Assembly: GCF_900143285.1 (NCBI RefSeq)
Contig: NZ_FRDN01000016.1
Location: 103,528 to 167,527 of the forward strand
DNA length: 64,000 bases
Direction of reading: 5' to 3'
Origin: Desulfitobacterium chlororespirans DSM 11544
GTDB lineage: Bacteria > Bacillota > Desulfitobacteriia > Desulfitobacteriales > Desulfitobacteriaceae
Part shown: positions 9,362 to 19,245 of the stretch, one piece after another
Position numbering within the stretch: position 1 is the first letter of the stretch
Layout: each line of letters opens with the position of its first letter
Translations under genes and position numbers: made by a program
Notes under the pieces: model-generated
Told to the model about the DNA's origin: nothing
Seen by the model: the letters and a program-made list of their open reading frames with translations, nothing else
Database searches by the model: none

Positions 9362-10486
9362 ATGAAACGGGATTATTATGAAGTACTCGGTGTCTCTAAA
9401 AGCTCAGACGAACAAGAAATCAAAAAGGCCTATCGAAAACTGGCCCGCCAATATCATCCTGATGTGAACCCAGGAGATAAAGAAGCGGAAGAAAAATTCA
9501 AAGAGGCAACTGAAGCCTATGATGTTTTAAGCGATACTGAAAAACGTGCCCGCTACGATCAAATGGGCCATTCCGCCTTCGATCCCAACCAACAGGGTTT
9601 TGGCGGAGATTTCGGCGGCTTTGGGGATATCTTCGATATGTTTTTTGGCGGCGGCGGTGGCGGTGGTCAGCGGCGGCAGGGTCCCACTCGGGGAAATGAC
9701 CTTCGCTATGACTTAACCATTACTTTCGAAGAGGCTGCCTTTGGTACCGAGAAAGAGATTCAGGTTCCACGTCAAGAGACCTGTACGGAATGCCATGGCT
9801 CCGGTTCAGCCCCCGGCACTCATCCTACCACCTGTTCACAATGTCACGGAACAGGGCAGATTAAAGCTACCCAACGGACTCCCTTTGGTGCGATTCAAAC
9901 AGCAAGAACTTGCCCCGCCTGCAATGGCTCAGGTCAATTTATATCTTCTCCGTGTAAGGAATGCAGTGGCAAGGGAACAACCCGGAAAGTCAAAACCATT
10001 AAAGTCACTGTCCCCCCAGGATCAGAGGATGGTCTTAACCTTCGTTTCAGCGGCAATGGGGAGGCGGGGTTGCGGGGAGGCCCATCAGGAGACCTTTATG
10101 TGGTTCTCAATGTGAAACCCCATAAATTCTTTGAAAGAGAAGGGAACGACGTCTACTGCGAGATGCCCATAACCTTTGTACAGGCCGCCCTTGGGTCGGA
10201 GATCGATGTTCCGACCTTGGATGGCAAAGTCAAAATGAAGATACCCGAAGGCACCCAGACCGCTACGGTGTTCCGGCTGAGGGGTCATGGCATTCCTTAC
10301 CGCCGTGGCAACGGGAGAGGGGATCAGCATGTGAGAGTGGTCGTGGCTACTCCGACTAAACTCACCGATCGCCAAAAGGAGTTGCTGCGTGAGTTCGGGG
10401 AAGTCACCAGCGACCAGCAGCAGATGGGCAAAAAATCCTTCTTCGAGAAGGTCAAAGAAAATATCCGGGACGCTATCGATCTATAG
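9362..10486 (+). CDS. dnaJ: Chaperone protein DnaJ (Hsp40)
   Basis: Co-chaperone that delivers substrates to DnaK and stimulates its ATPase. Order of parts: J-domain with HPD (YHPDVNPGD, about residue 33), a Gly/Phe-rich linker (about 75-105), four CxxCxGxG zinc repeats (about 140-205, starting CTECHGSG and CSQCHGTG), and two C-terminal beta domains. Its 374 aa is the full family length. GGAGGAATA immediately upstream of ATG 9362 supports the start. Confidence 0.97.
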   Translation: MKRDYYEVLGVSKSSDEQEIKKAYRKLARQYHPDVNPGDKEAEEKFKEATEAYDVLSDTEKRARYDQMGHSAFDPNQQGFGGDFGGFGDIFDMFFGGGGGGGQRRQGPTRGNDLRYDLTITFEEAAFGTEKEIQVPRQETCTECHGSGSAPGTHPTTCSQCHGTGQIKATQRTPFGAIQTARTCPACNGSGQFISSPCKECSGKGTTRKVKTIKVTVPPGSEDGLNLRFSGNGEAGLRGGPSGDLYVVLNVKPHKFFEREGNDVYCEMPITFVQAALGSEIDVPTLDGKVKMKIPEGTQTATVFRLRGHGIPYRRGNGRGDQHVRVVVATPTKLTDRQKELLREFGEVTSDQQQMGKKSFFEKVKENIRDAIDL

Positions 10487-10506
10487 TGATTCAAAAGGAG
10501 CTAAGC

Positions 10507-11445
10507 ATGAATTGGCGTGAAATTGCGGTAACTGTTTCATCGGCAGGAGAAGAAGCTGTTGCCGATCTTTTTTATCAACTGGGCTGCCCTGGGGTGAGTG
10601 TGGAAGATCCGGAGCTTCTCCAAAGTTATGTGGAATCCGGGAATTGGGATTACCATGATTTTGGGGAGATTGCCTTGACCGGAACTTCTGTGGTCAAAGG
10701 ATATATCTGTGAAGATCACGAACTCCAGCCCAAGCTCCGTCAGCTTGACGAAGGGCTGAAGGAATTGCTTCAGCGCTTTCCGGAGTGGGTTCTCCAAGTG
10801 AAAGGCCTGACTGTGCAGGAAGAAGACTGGGCCACCTCTTGGAAAGCTTATTTTAAGCCCGTGCGGGTTGGCCGGCGTTTTTTGATCAAGCCCTCTTGGG
10901 AAGAGGTAACCCCTCAGCCTGAGGATATTATCCTGGAGCTGGATCCCGGAATGGCTTTTGGTACGGGAACTCATGCCACCACCTCCTTGTGTTTGGAGAC
11001 CCTGGAGGAGACGGTGAAGCCGGATATGCGGGTCTTTGATTTGGGAACAGGCTCAGGGATTCTGGCTATTGCCGCAGCAAAATTAGGCGCTCAAGTAGAG
11101 GCCATCGATTTGGACTCCGTTGCCGTAAAAGTAGCCCAGGAGAACGTGGAGCTCAATCAGGTAGCTGACCGGATCAGTGTCCGGCAAGGAGATTTAGGAA
11201 CAGTATTGCAGGGACAGGCTGATTTAGTAGTAGCCAATATCATTGCCGATGTCATTCTGATGCTGATCCCTGACTTAAAGCGCATCATGAAAGAGGATGG
11301 AGAATTCCTCGCTTCGGGGATTATCGGACACCGTTCTTGCGATGTGGAAGCAGGATTGGGCGAGCATGGGTTGGAAGTCCAGGAGAAGAAGGAAGATTCA
11401 GGCTGGGTCCTCTTGCGGGCGAGGTGGCAACGTGCATCGCTTTAA
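10507..11445 (+). CDS. prmA: Ribosomal protein L11 methyltransferase PrmA
   Basis: SAM-dependent enzyme that methylates ribosomal protein L11. It has an N-terminal substrate-recognition region with [11 protein letters not shown], then the class I methyltransferase fold with GTGTHATT and [13 protein letters not shown] (SAM-binding glycine loop) and [12 protein letters not shown] 10507 is chosen over an earlier in-frame GTG at 10486 because AAAAGGAG lies just upstream of it. The gene follows dnaJ by 20 bp and overlaps rsmE by 14 bp. Confidence 0.94.
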   Translation: MNWREIAVTVSSAGEEAVADLFYQLGCPGVSVEDPELLQSYVESGNWDYHDFGEIALTGTSVVKGYICEDHELQPKLRQLDEGLKELLQRFPEWVLQVKGLTVQEEDWATSWKAYFKPVRVGRRFLIKPSWEEVTPQPEDIILELDPGMAFGTGTHATTSLCLETLEETVKPDMRVFDLGTGSGILAIAAAKLGAQVEAIDLDSVAVKVAQENVELNQVADRISVRQGDLGTVLQGQADLVVANIIADVILMLIPDLKRIMKEDGEFLASGIIGHRSCDVEAGLGEHGLEVQEKKEDSGWVLLRARWQRASL

Positions 11446-12169
11446 AATCTCCGAACTGGGGAGCCATGTCTTCTGGCTTAAGGGACCGGAAAGAGACCAT
11501 CTTGTCCGGGTCCTGCGTCTTGCGGTGGGTGACCGGATCATCGGCTTTGACAACACAGGGGCGGAGTACAAGGCAGTCGTTAATAAAATAGAAGACCAAA
11601 GCGTAACCTGCGGCATCCTGGAGCAGGATTACCCGGAAGTAGAAGCCGTTACCCGGATCTATCTGGCAGCCGGCCTCTCGAAAGGGGAAAAGATGGAGTG
11701 GGTCATCCAAAAGGGAACGGAATTGGGAATGGCGGGTTTAATCCCCCTGCGCACCAAACGGGCCGTGATGAAGCTGGAAGGGAGCAAAGCTGCAGACCGG
11801 GTGGAACGCTGGCAAAAAATCTCCGGTGAGGCGGCTAAGCAATCCCACCGGGTCCGGGAACCGCAGATTTTTTCTGTAACAGATTGGCAGGGGCTAAAGG
11901 CTCTGCTTCCGTTAACTACCCAGTGGCTTATTCCTTATGAAAACGAGAAAACCAGGACCCTCTCCTCGGTGCTGAAGGACTTCAGCTCACAAGAGCCGAT
12001 CGCACTGATTATCGGCCCGGAAGGGGGCTTCGAGGAAGGGGAGGTTCTTTGGGCTCAGGAACATCTCAAAGCCCAAAGCATCTCCCTGGGCCCGCGTATC
12101 CTCCGGGCAGAGACGGCGGCCCTTGCCTCTTTGGCCTTGGTGTTAGGGCATTATGGTGATTTGGGCTGA
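11432..12169 (+). CDS. rsmE: 16S rRNA (uracil(1498)-N(3))-methyltransferase RsmE
   Basis: SPOUT-class methyltransferase that modifies U1498 of 16S rRNA. The 245-aa product starts at GTG 11432 ([10 protein letters not shown]), giving the family length; the start lies inside the end of prmA, which implies translational coupling. An N-terminal PUA-like barrel is followed by the trefoil-knot domain with [27 protein letters not shown] and [12 protein letters not shown], all diagnostic of RsmE. Confidence 0.94.
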   Translation: MHRFKISELGSHVFWLKGPERDHLVRVLRLAVGDRIIGFDNTGAEYKAVVNKIEDQSVTCGILEQDYPEVEAVTRIYLAAGLSKGEKMEWVIQKGTELGMAGLIPLRTKRAVMKLEGSKAADRVERWQKISGEAAKQSHRVREPQIFSVTDWQGLKALLPLTTQWLIPYENEKTRTLSSVLKDFSSQEPIALIIGPEGGFEEGEVLWAQEHLKAQSISLGPRILRAETAALASLALVLGHYGDLG

Positions 12170-12193
12170 ATACAATGACCTGCGGGGGTGACT

Positions 12194-13513
12194 ATGAGTA
12201 CATTACAGCAAAAAAATCCAGCGTCGGTGTGTTTTGTTACCCTTGGGTGCAAAGTGAATCAGACCGAGAGTGAGGCCTTAGGGCAGCTGTTTCGAAATAA
12301 TGGCTATCATGTGGTGTCTTCCACGGAGAAGGCGGATGTGGTGGTGGTCAATACATGCACCGTGACCAATACAGGAGATGCTAAGTCCCGGCAAACCATC
12401 CGGCGTATGGTCAAGGCTCATCCTGATGCTTTCGTGGTGGTTATGGGGTGTTATGCGCAGACCGCTCCGGGAGAGATTCTCGAAATTGAAGGGGTTGACC
12501 TGGTCCTGGGAACTCAGGATCGGGGAAAAATCCTGGAGCTGATCGACCAAGTGAAGCAGGACCAGCAGCCGAAGAGCAGTGTTCGTGCCATCTGGGATGC
12601 AAAAACCTTTGAAGAACTGCCTTTGATCGAAGAGGAAAGCCGGACAAGGGCGACGTTAAAAATACAGGAGGGGTGTAATCAATTTTGCACCTATTGTATT
12701 ATCCCTTATGCCCGGGGACCGGTTAGAAGCAGAATTCCTGAGAATGCCGTCACGGAGGCGGAAAAGCTGGTTGCAGCGGGTTATAAGGAGATCGTATTAA
12801 CAGGAATCCATACAGGATCTTATGGAGAGGATCTGGGAGAGGATTGGGATTTGGCCCGGCTGGTCAAGGTGCTTGCTCAGATTAAAGGGCTGCACCGTTT
12901 GCGCTTGAGTTCTATTGAACCTATGGAATTTATCCCTGAGCTGATCGATGTGATCATCAATTATCCTGCGGTCTGCCCCCACCTTCATATTCCTTTGCAA
13001 TGTGGCAGTGATGCCATTTTAACTCGCATGAAAAGACCTTATACCGTAAAGGCGTTCAAAGAGCTCATGCAACGCTTAACGAGTCTACAGCCGGGGATTG
13101 CCATTACCACGGACGTGATCGTAGGTTTTCCGGGGGAGACGGAGCAAAATTTTCAGGAGACGCTGGAGACAGTTCGTTCCTGCGGCTTTTCCGGAATTCA
13201 TGTCTTTCCTTATTCCAAGCGCGAAGGAACTCCCGCTGCCAAGTATCCTGAGCAGATCCCCAATAAAATCAAAGAGGTACGTGTCAAAGCTCTCCTGGAA
13301 GTGGCCAGGAAGAGCCAGGAAGACTATGTCCGCAGATTTATCGGGCAGAGGGTGGAAGTCTTGATCGAGCGGGTCAGTCCGGAAGGAGTAGCTGCAGGCC
13401 ATACGGGGAACTATATTCAAGTGCACTTGCCTCCCCGTGAAGGAAAACCCTGGGAAGGCGGCGAATTGGTAGAGTGCGTACTGGAAAAAAACCATGTGCG
13501 GCTTAATGGATAA
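12194..13513 (+). CDS. mtaB: tRNA t(6)A37 methylthiotransferase MtaB
   Basis: Radical-SAM enzyme that converts t6A at position 37 of some tRNAs to ms2t6A. The N-terminal methylthiotransferase domain carries three cysteines of one [4Fe-4S] cluster (GCKVNQTES, NTCTVT, GCYAQ); the radical-SAM domain carries CNQFCTYC; the last part is a TRAM RNA-binding domain. At 439 aa it fits MtaB (YqeV type) rather than MiaB. ATG 12194 is preferred to GTG 12188. Last gene of the run that begins at the CIRCE promoter. Confidence 0.93.
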   Translation: MSTLQQKNPASVCFVTLGCKVNQTESEALGQLFRNNGYHVVSSTEKADVVVVNTCTVTNTGDAKSRQTIRRMVKAHPDAFVVVMGCYAQTAPGEILEIEGVDLVLGTQDRGKILELIDQVKQDQQPKSSVRAIWDAKTFEELPLIEEESRTRATLKIQEGCNQFCTYCIIPYARGPVRSRIPENAVTEAEKLVAAGYKEIVLTGIHTGSYGEDLGEDWDLARLVKVLAQIKGLHRLRLSSIEPMEFIPELIDVIINYPAVCPHLHIPLQCGSDAILTRMKRPYTVKAFKELMQRLTSLQPGIAITTDVIVGFPGETEQNFQETLETVRSCGFSGIHVFPYSKREGTPAAKYPEQIPNKIKEVRVKALLEVARKSQEDYVRRFIGQRVEVLIERVSPEGVAAGHTGNYIQVHLPPREGKPWEGGELVECVLEKNHVRLNG

Positions 13514-13551
13514 CTTTATAGGGTTAGCCAAGTTTTTGGGGGGAAAACCAC

Positions 13552-14682
13552 ATGAAAAAAGACAGCCCTTTTTCAAAAGAACGGTTTTTTAAGGCAAGAC
13601 GGTGGAAAATTACAGGTTTTCTATTAGTTCTCGTTATCTTACTGGGCTTGGGCGCTTTTTTGATGATGCCTCCAGTGACCTTTCCCGCGCCCCATCTGGT
13701 ATTCAACCGGCACACCATTCCCCCTTTCGTAACTATGGTTGAATCTGGAGGGAAAGTTGCAACCTGGAATAAAGCCAAGGGCGAAATGACCATCGAAAAG
13801 ACTGGGGACAGTATAAAGCTTCATATCGATACTGACCGGATTCGGAAAATACCCATCTATATCAATGGCAGTTATGTGGGGAAATCGCCCTTGAATAAGC
13901 GTCTTTTTCCCGGTAAATATGAAATTGTAGCTAAACCTCCCGGATATATGGGCTCGATCCGGCATCTGAAGCTGACCAACGAGTATCCTAAGGATAAACA
14001 GGTCACCTTGCCAGTGGATGAACATCATTATCAGGATTACCTGGACGAGATTCTTCGTCTCGGTTATACCCCCATAAGAGTAATGGATTACTATAACCAT
14101 GTTCCCATAACGGATAAAACCCTTATCCTAAGGCATGATGTGGATGAAGTGGCGGATTATGCCTTAAAAATGGCAGAAATAGAACAGACCCGGGGAGTCA
14201 AAAGCACCTACTATTTCCGGTGGCGCACTGCTGATCCGGAAGTGATCCGGAAAGTGAAGGCCATGGGGCATGAAGTGGGGCTGCACTATGAGACGTTGGC
14301 TTTCTACGCCCAGGAGATGGGCTTAAAATCAGCCGATGAAGTAACTCCCGCTGTCCGGCAGGAGCTGAGGAGACGCCTGAAATTTGAAATAGCTGAATTC
14401 GAACGACTCTATGGGGATATCTATACCATCGCCTCCCATGGAGCGGAAGAGAACAGGCAGCTGAAACTTACCAATTTTCAGGCAGTTATGGAAGGAGAAA
14501 ATCCTTTGGACTATGGCATCATCGGCACAGCTTATGGAGCGATCATAGAAAAGTTCACTTATGCCAGTGATGTGGGCGGCATCTGGGAACCGTTTCCCTA
14601 TCCGCAGTTAGAGGATAATAAAGGACCGTTTTATTTTCTCATCCATCCTATTCATTGGGCTTCAAGTTTCTCTGAAGATTAG
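13552..14682 (+). CDS. Membrane-anchored PEGA / polysaccharide deacetylase-like protein
   Basis: The 376-aa protein has a short basic N-terminus, one membrane helix (about residues 22-42), a PEGA-like beta module (about 95-150, IPIYINGSYVGKSPL) and a C-terminal domain resembling the polysaccharide deacetylase/NodB barrel: LILRHDVDEVADYALKM, a STYYFRW strand, MGHEVGLHYET and IASHGAEE. The His/Asp pattern fits a metal-dependent deacetylase acting outside the membrane, but the substrate is unknown and the catalytic set was judged only by eye. It follows mtaB by 38 bp with GGGGGGAAAA ahead of ATG. Confidence 0.7.
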   Translation: MKKDSPFSKERFFKARRWKITGFLLVLVILLGLGAFLMMPPVTFPAPHLVFNRHTIPPFVTMVESGGKVATWNKAKGEMTIEKTGDSIKLHIDTDRIRKIPIYINGSYVGKSPLNKRLFPGKYEIVAKPPGYMGSIRHLKLTNEYPKDKQVTLPVDEHHYQDYLDEILRLGYTPIRVMDYYNHVPITDKTLILRHDVDEVADYALKMAEIEQTRGVKSTYYFRWRTADPEVIRKVKAMGHEVGLHYETLAFYAQEMGLKSADEVTPAVRQELRRRLKFEIAEFERLYGDIYTIASHGAEENRQLKLTNFQAVMEGENPLDYGIIGTAYGAIIEKFTYASDVGGIWEPFPYPQLEDNKGPFYFLIHPIHWASSFSED

Positions 14683-14725
14683 CGAACAGTGAGCTTTTTG
14701 CATATAACATAGAGGGAGGGTTTTT

Positions 14726-15070
14726 ATGTCGGAATGCATCTTTTGCAAAATAATCAATAAAGAAATTCCCAGTCAGGTTATTTTCGAGGATGAGCATGTG
14801 TTGGCTTTTAAGGATATTAATCCTGTAGCCCCGGTACATCTGCTTGTGGTTCCCAAAAAACATAGGGAAAGCCTCAATGACATCGATGTCACGGATGAAG
14901 CTTGGTTAGGGCACATTTTGATAGTGGCTAAAAAACTGGCTCAAGAGTTGGGTATCGCTGATTCAGGTTATCGTGTGGTCAACAATTGTGGTGACGATGG
15001 AGGTCAGGTGGTGAAGCATTTGCATTTCCACGTGATTGGCGGACAGCCTTTGGGTGTAAAAATCTGTTGA
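14726..15070 (+). CDS. HIT family nucleotide hydrolase
   Basis: Small HIT-superfamily protein (114 aa) of the HINT branch, which hydrolyses nucleoside phosphoramidates. It opens with a CIFCKIINKEIPS zinc-type motif and ends with the catalytic triad KHLHFHVIGG (HxHxH). GAGGGAGG precedes ATG 14726. It lies alone between the deacetylase-like gene and the rpsU promoter. Confidence 0.92.
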   Translation: MSECIFCKIINKEIPSQVIFEDEHVLAFKDINPVAPVHLLVVPKKHRESLNDIDVTDEAWLGHILIVAKKLAQELGIADSGYRVVNNCGDDGGQVVKHLHFHVIGGQPLGVKIC

Positions 15071-15084
15071 GAAGCTTTCAGAAC

Positions 15085-15113
15085 TTGACGCACTCCATCT
15101 CATCCAGTATAAT
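15085..15113 (+). promoter_or_regulatory. Sigma-A promoter for rpsU-yqeY
   Basis: TTGACG (15085-15090), 17 bp, TATAAT (15108-15113), with the rpsU start codon 46 bp further on. Confidence 0.82.
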
Positions 15114-15159
15114 TATCTAGTATATCTGTACATGATCCAGTGGAGGGAGGGATAAGATA

Positions 15160-15336
15160 ATGAGCGAAATTAAAGTCGGTAAAAACGAATCCCTGGATAG
15201 CGCACTCCGCCGGTTCAAGCGTACTTGTCAGCGTGCAGGCGTATTATCAGAGGCTCGTAAACATGAGCATTATGAAAAGCCTAGTGTTAAGCGGAAGAAA
15301 AAATCCGAAGCTGCGCGTAAACGTAAGTTCAAATAA
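15160..15336 (+). CDS. rpsU: 30S ribosomal protein S21 (bS21)
   Basis: Small basic ribosomal protein of 58 aa, starting at ATG 15160 after GGAGGGAGGGAT. It shows the S21 features: a conserved N-terminal [13 protein letters not shown] helix, then [14 protein letters not shown] and a lysine/arginine-rich tail. It is part of the 30S platform and helps initiation. It precedes yqeY by 14 bp, as in Bacillus. Confidence 0.96.
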   Translation: MSEIKVGKNESLDSALRRFKRTCQRAGVLSEARKHEHYEKPSVKRKKKSEAARKRKFK

Positions 15337-15350
15337 GGAGTTGCACTGAA

Positions 15351-15803
15351 TTGTCTCTGAAAGAACGCCTCGTTGAGGATATGAAGGTTGCCATGAAGGC
15401 CAAAGAGGAGGGGAAGGTCAGACTTTCCGTCATCCGCATGGCTCGGGCCGCCATTAAAAATGCTGAAATAGATAAGCAAGTTGAATTTAACGATGAGCAA
15501 GTCATCGAAGTCTTAGCTAAAGAAGTTAAAATGCGTCGTGATTCGATCGAAGAGTTTTCTAAGGCGAATCGCCCCGATACAGTGAAAGCCCTGGAAAAGG
15601 AAATCTCCGTTCTCATGGAATACCTTCCTCAGCAGCTTTCTGAAGGGGAGATACGTCAGTTAGCCCAAGAGACGATTACCGAAGTCGGTGCTCAAGGACC
15701 GAAAGACTTGGGGAAAGTCATGGGCAAAATTACTCCGAAGACAAAAGGACGCGCTGACGGCAAACTGGTTAACCAGATCGTGCGTGAACTTCTAGGATCT
15801 TAG
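15351..15803 (+). CDS. yqeY: GatB/YqeY domain-containing protein
   Basis: A 150-aa protein made of the GatB/YqeY domain, the helical region that in GatB contacts tRNA. Recognisable stretches are LKERLVEDMKVAMKAKE at the start, YLPQQLSEGEIRQL in the middle and LGKVMGKITPKTKGRADG near the end. It starts at TTG 15351 with AAGGAG 10 bp upstream. Its exact role is not established; it is nearly always next to rpsU, as here, and the unit ends at a strong terminator. Confidence 0.92.
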   Translation: MSLKERLVEDMKVAMKAKEEGKVRLSVIRMARAAIKNAEIDKQVEFNDEQVIEVLAKEVKMRRDSIEEFSKANRPDTVKALEKEISVLMEYLPQQLSEGEIRQLAQETITEVGAQGPKDLGKVMGKITPKTKGRADGKLVNQIVRELLGS

Positions 15804-15809
15804 CTCACT

Positions 15810-15845
15810 AAAAGCCTGATTGCATAGTTTAGCAATCAGGCTTTT
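15810..15845 (+). terminator. Terminator of rpsU-yqeY
   Basis: A perfect 14-bp stem (15810-15823 with 15832-15845) closes an 8-nt loop and ends in TTTT. Confidence 0.88.
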
Positions 15846-15865
15846 AACATGTTAAGGAGGTCATT

Positions 15866-16324
15866 ATGTCAATCGAAACGGTGAAGGAATTTTTTCATAG
15901 TAAAGAAATGGAAGTACCTATTCTGAAATTTAAAGATATCAGTACTGTTGTGAAAGCTGCCGAATCCTTGGGTGTTACCCCGGGGGAAATTGCCAAATCT
16001 CTCCTGCTGCAGGTTCATGATGATTTTGTCATGGTGCTTATGGCCGGGGATAAGAGGCTGGATAACCGGAAGTTTAAGGATATCTTCAAAGGGAAGCCCA
16101 AAATGCCTGCGGTTGAGCAGGTATTGGCGATGACCGGGCATCCGGTGGGAGGGGTCTGTCCTTTTGGCTTAAGACAGGAAATTCCCGTTTATTTGGATCA
16201 ATCATTAAAGGAGTACGCTGTAGTCTATCCGGCTGCAGGCGCTCCTGATGCGGCTGTAAAGCTGACCGTCGCGGAATTGGCAGAGCTTGTGGCAACAGAT
16301 TGGGTGAACGTGGCTCAGGAGTAA
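15866..16324 (+). CDS. YbaK/aminoacyl-tRNA deacylase-domain protein
   Basis: A 152-aa protein consisting of the YbaK/ProX editing domain, which hydrolyses misacylated tRNA in trans. Family marks are AKSLLLQVHDDFVMVLMAG, a conserved Lys-Leu/Arg-rich segment and VGGVCPFGL with a downstream AVVYPAAGAP strand. Which mischarged tRNA it edits cannot be told from the sequence. AAGGAGG precedes ATG 15866, and the gene sits alone between two terminators with the next gene. Confidence 0.86.
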   Translation: MSIETVKEFFHSKEMEVPILKFKDISTVVKAAESLGVTPGEIAKSLLLQVHDDFVMVLMAGDKRLDNRKFKDIFKGKPKMPAVEQVLAMTGHPVGGVCPFGLRQEIPVYLDQSLKEYAVVYPAAGAPDAAVKLTVAELAELVATDWVNVAQE

Positions 16325-16394
16325 TTGATTACCACATCGGGTGCTTGGTGCATAATTTATGTAAGGAGCACATTGAAAGGTGGTAGCAAGCCCT

Positions 16395-17006
16395 ATGCAT
16401 GGTATCTATCTGGCCTTAGGTGATTCATTAACGACAGGTTATGGGGTGGGGCTCAATCGTTCGTTTGCTACCCTGTATTATTCAACCTTGCTGTCCTGTT
16501 TTCCGAATCTAGGCTATGAGAATCTGGGGGTTAATGGTCTGACAAGCAGCCAACTGGTTGATATGGTCGAACAGCCCCACGTACAGCGTTTAATTATGCA
16601 GGCCAGAGTCATTACGGTGACCATTGGCTCAAACGATCTGCTCGCCCTCGGCAAGGGTTTAGCTTTAGGCCAATGGGTCAACCCTGAGCTGACTTTGCGG
16701 GATTTCCAACAAAATCTTATGTTATTGGGGGATAAGATAAGAAGGGTTAATTCATTAACCGTGCTCAAGATAGCCAGTATCTATAATCCCTTACCCCCTA
16801 TGGATAAGCAAACCAATCTTTTTGCTTATACTTTGCTCAAACATGCCAATCATAGTGTCACGCAAATGGCCAGACAATACGGAGGAATCGTGGTGCCGGT
16901 TGCCAAGGCATTTAGCGGCCAGGAAATGCTGCTTCTCAGCTCCGACCATATCCATCCTAATCTGGCGGGACACCAGGTAATGGCAGAGCTCTTTGCCCGG
17001 TATTAA
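16395..17006 (+). CDS. SGNH/GDSL-type esterase or lipase
   Basis: Serine hydrolase of the SGNH fold, 203 aa. Block I is ALGDSLTTGYGVG near the N-terminus, with the GDS nucleophile; block III is TIGSNDLLALG; block V is SDHIHPNLAGH with the catalytic Asp and His. No export signal is visible with ATG 16395, which is favoured over GTG 16380 because GAAAGGTGG lies correctly before it. The substrate is unknown. It ends just before a terminator. Confidence 0.88.
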   Translation: MHGIYLALGDSLTTGYGVGLNRSFATLYYSTLLSCFPNLGYENLGVNGLTSSQLVDMVEQPHVQRLIMQARVITVTIGSNDLLALGKGLALGQWVNPELTLRDFQQNLMLLGDKIRRVNSLTVLKIASIYNPLPPMDKQTNLFAYTLLKHANHSVTQMARQYGGIVVPVAKAFSGQEMLLLSSDHIHPNLAGHQVMAELFARY

Positions 17007-17029
17007 TGAGTCATCTGAATAGGCAGAAA

Positions 17030-17059
17030 ACACACCCACGTTTTCGGGTGTGTCTTTTT
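17030..17059 (+). terminator. Terminator after GDSL hydrolase gene
   Basis: ACACACCC (17030-17037) pairs with GGGTGTGT (17046-17053), followed by CTTTTT. The 260 bp from here to the hydrogenase operon show no recognisable gene or element. Confidence 0.85.
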
Positions 17060-17319
17060 GCGCAATAAAATGAATTTGCGGGTTTAAGCTTGATTTAGAA
17101 GGCTAGGGAGTGGAATGACGGCTCAATTACGCAGGAGCTATGGATCAGGGGGAATAAGCAGGAAAATGCAAGCTTTCGCTACTTGTGTGTTGAGATGGAA
17201 AAGGGGTAAGATTAGGAGGTGCGTGTTATATAACAATTACTTATAGGCAACTTGTCCAACCTTAGAAGTTGTTTGTGTTGTAGTACAATTATTTTTATGC
17301 TGGAAGGAATGAGGTTGTG

Positions 17320-19233
17320 ATGGTAAACATAGAGCGGGGTATTCGGGTAGGAACCATGGGTCTATCCTTGATGATAGCAGTCTTTGGTATTCTCTTTCTG
17401 GGTTGGAATTTCCATATGGACAACTTTTCAGGTCAATGGCATGGGGATGGCTTTTCTTTCGATGGATTGACAGCCTTTTTCCTTTTAGTGCTCTTGCTTG
17501 GGCAGGGTATTGCATCTCTCTATGGTCTGGGCTATATGAAAGAGTATGAGGGGAAGCGTTCTCTCCTCTCCTTTTCCTTATCCTGGGCAGCTTTTCTGGT
17601 GAGTATGGCTGGGGTTTTAATCGTCAATAATGGCTTCTATTTTCTTTTTCTTTGGGAACTCATGTCCCTTTTTTCCTTCTTGCTGGTAATATATGAACAC
17701 GAAGAGAGTTCCAATCGCACAGCGGCGTTCATTTATTTTGTCATGACCCATGTGGGAACAGTTTTTTTGATTGCGGCGGTCCTGTTTCTTTACAGTAAGG
17801 CCGGAAGTTTTCTCTATGGGGATTGGGCTGCCATAACCCCGACTCTAAGTCTGGGGGAAAAGAACGGTCTTTTTCTCTGCTTTCTGATTGGTTTTGGCAC
17901 GAAGGCAGGATTGGTGCCTTTTCATATCTGGCTGCCCTATGCTCATCCCGTTGCCCCTTCTCCAGTGTCCGCATTAATGTCCGGGGTGATGGTCAAAATT
18001 GCTCTCTATATGATGATGAGATGGGTGTGGTTGACCCTGGCACCCATGGAGCTATGGTGGGGCGGGTTAATGCTGGCACTCGGAGTGCTCTCTGCTTTTA
18101 TCGGAATTCTCTATGCCTGTGTAGAACAGGACGTAAAGCGTCTGCTGGCTTATTCTACAGTAGAGAATATGGGTATTCTTACGATGGCTTTAGGGACGGC
18201 CATGATTGCCCGGACCCTGGGCTATTCGGACCTGGTGGTCCTTGCCTTGGCAGCCTTCTTCTGGCATGGGATTCATCACCTCCTTTTTAAGTCGGGCTTG
18301 TTTATGGCCGCGGGAAATATCATCCAGGCAACACATACAAAAAAACTTGACCATATGGGCGGTTTACTTAAGAGAATGCCCAGGACGGGCTTGTGGGCAA
18401 TGGTTGGCGCTGTGGGGCTTTCCGCACTTCCACCCTTGGGAGGTTTTTGGGGTGAATGGTTGTTATTTCACGCCTTATGGAAAACTTCCGTTCAAGTGGA
18501 AGGGGGATTGTTCAAGCTGGCCCTGCCCTTAAGTCTGGCGGCGTTGGCGTTTATTTCTGCCTTAGCCCTGGCAACGATGGTGAAGTGGTTTGCCGGAGCC
18601 TTCCTGGGACAGGCTCGGTCGGCAAATGCTGCAAATGCCCAGGAGCTGCCTTGGCTTCAGACGGTATCTATGGGAGTAGCCATGATGTTGACCCTCCTGG
18701 CAACGCTGTATCCTCAAGGCCTTTGGAAACTAATCAGTGTTCCCATTTACGTGTTAAAAGACACAAGCGATTCTCCACTCACCGCCGGTTTAGCTCTGCC
18801 GCTTTGGGCAGATTTCTTTAACCTGATCACCCCTTACATCTTGCTTTTAGGCCTTTTTTCCGTAACACTCTATCAGTTATCCGCAAGAAAGCGCAAGAGG
18901 GTAGCAGGGACCTGGAATTGTGGTATGCCTTTAACCCCTCGTATGCAATACACGGGCTTAGGGATAACTATGCCTTTGCGGATAGTCATGAAAAAGGTTT
19001 TGGCCTTTCGCCCCATCATTGATAAAAAGTTTGGGGAAACCCCCTATGTGTTACAGTCCCTGCACTATCGTGGCCGAACCCGCGAGATGACGGAGGAAGT
19101 GTTCTATCGGCCTGCCATGAAGTTGCTTTTGCAGTGTGCGGAACGAATTCGCATCCTGCAAACCGGCAGTATTCACACCTATTTAGCGTATATGCTGATC
19201 ACCTTAGTGGTTGTGTTGATTTGGACTATGTAA
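17320..19233 (+). CDS. hyfB: Hydrogenase-4 subunit B-like proton-pumping membrane subunit
   Basis: Large polytopic membrane protein (637 aa) of the NuoL/NuoN/MrpD antiporter-like family. Diagnostic features are the conserved Glu in LFLWELMSLFSFLLV, the TM7-8 Lys region GFGTKAGLVPFHIWLP, and APSPVSALMSGVMVKIA. It should carry a proton or sodium path in an energy-converting hydrogenase. First of six genes in the order B-C-E-F-G-I; start ATG 17320 with GGAAGGAATGAGG upstream. No hyfA-like gene precedes it. Confidence 0.88.
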   Translation: MVNIERGIRVGTMGLSLMIAVFGILFLGWNFHMDNFSGQWHGDGFSFDGLTAFFLLVLLLGQGIASLYGLGYMKEYEGKRSLLSFSLSWAAFLVSMAGVLIVNNGFYFLFLWELMSLFSFLLVIYEHEESSNRTAAFIYFVMTHVGTVFLIAAVLFLYSKAGSFLYGDWAAITPTLSLGEKNGLFLCFLIGFGTKAGLVPFHIWLPYAHPVAPSPVSALMSGVMVKIALYMMMRWVWLTLAPMELWWGGLMLALGVLSAFIGILYACVEQDVKRLLAYSTVENMGILTMALGTAMIARTLGYSDLVVLALAAFFWHGIHHLLFKSGLFMAAGNIIQATHTKKLDHMGGLLKRMPRTGLWAMVGAVGLSALPPLGGFWGEWLLFHALWKTSVQVEGGLFKLALPLSLAALAFISALALATMVKWFAGAFLGQARSANAANAQELPWLQTVSMGVAMMLTLLATLYPQGLWKLISVPIYVLKDTSDSPLTAGLALPLWADFFNLITPYILLLGLFSVTLYQLSARKRKRVAGTWNCGMPLTPRMQYTGLGITMPLRIVMKKVLAFRPIIDKKFGETPYVLQSLHYRGRTREMTEEVFYRPAMKLLLQCAERIRILQTGSIHTYLAYMLITLVVVLIWTM

Positions 19234-19245
19234 GGGGGAAAGCGG

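Noticed and set aside
18206..18821. Overlapping open frames in another frame inside hyfB
   Set aside because: Out-of-frame shadows of a highly conserved membrane subunit; no start signals.
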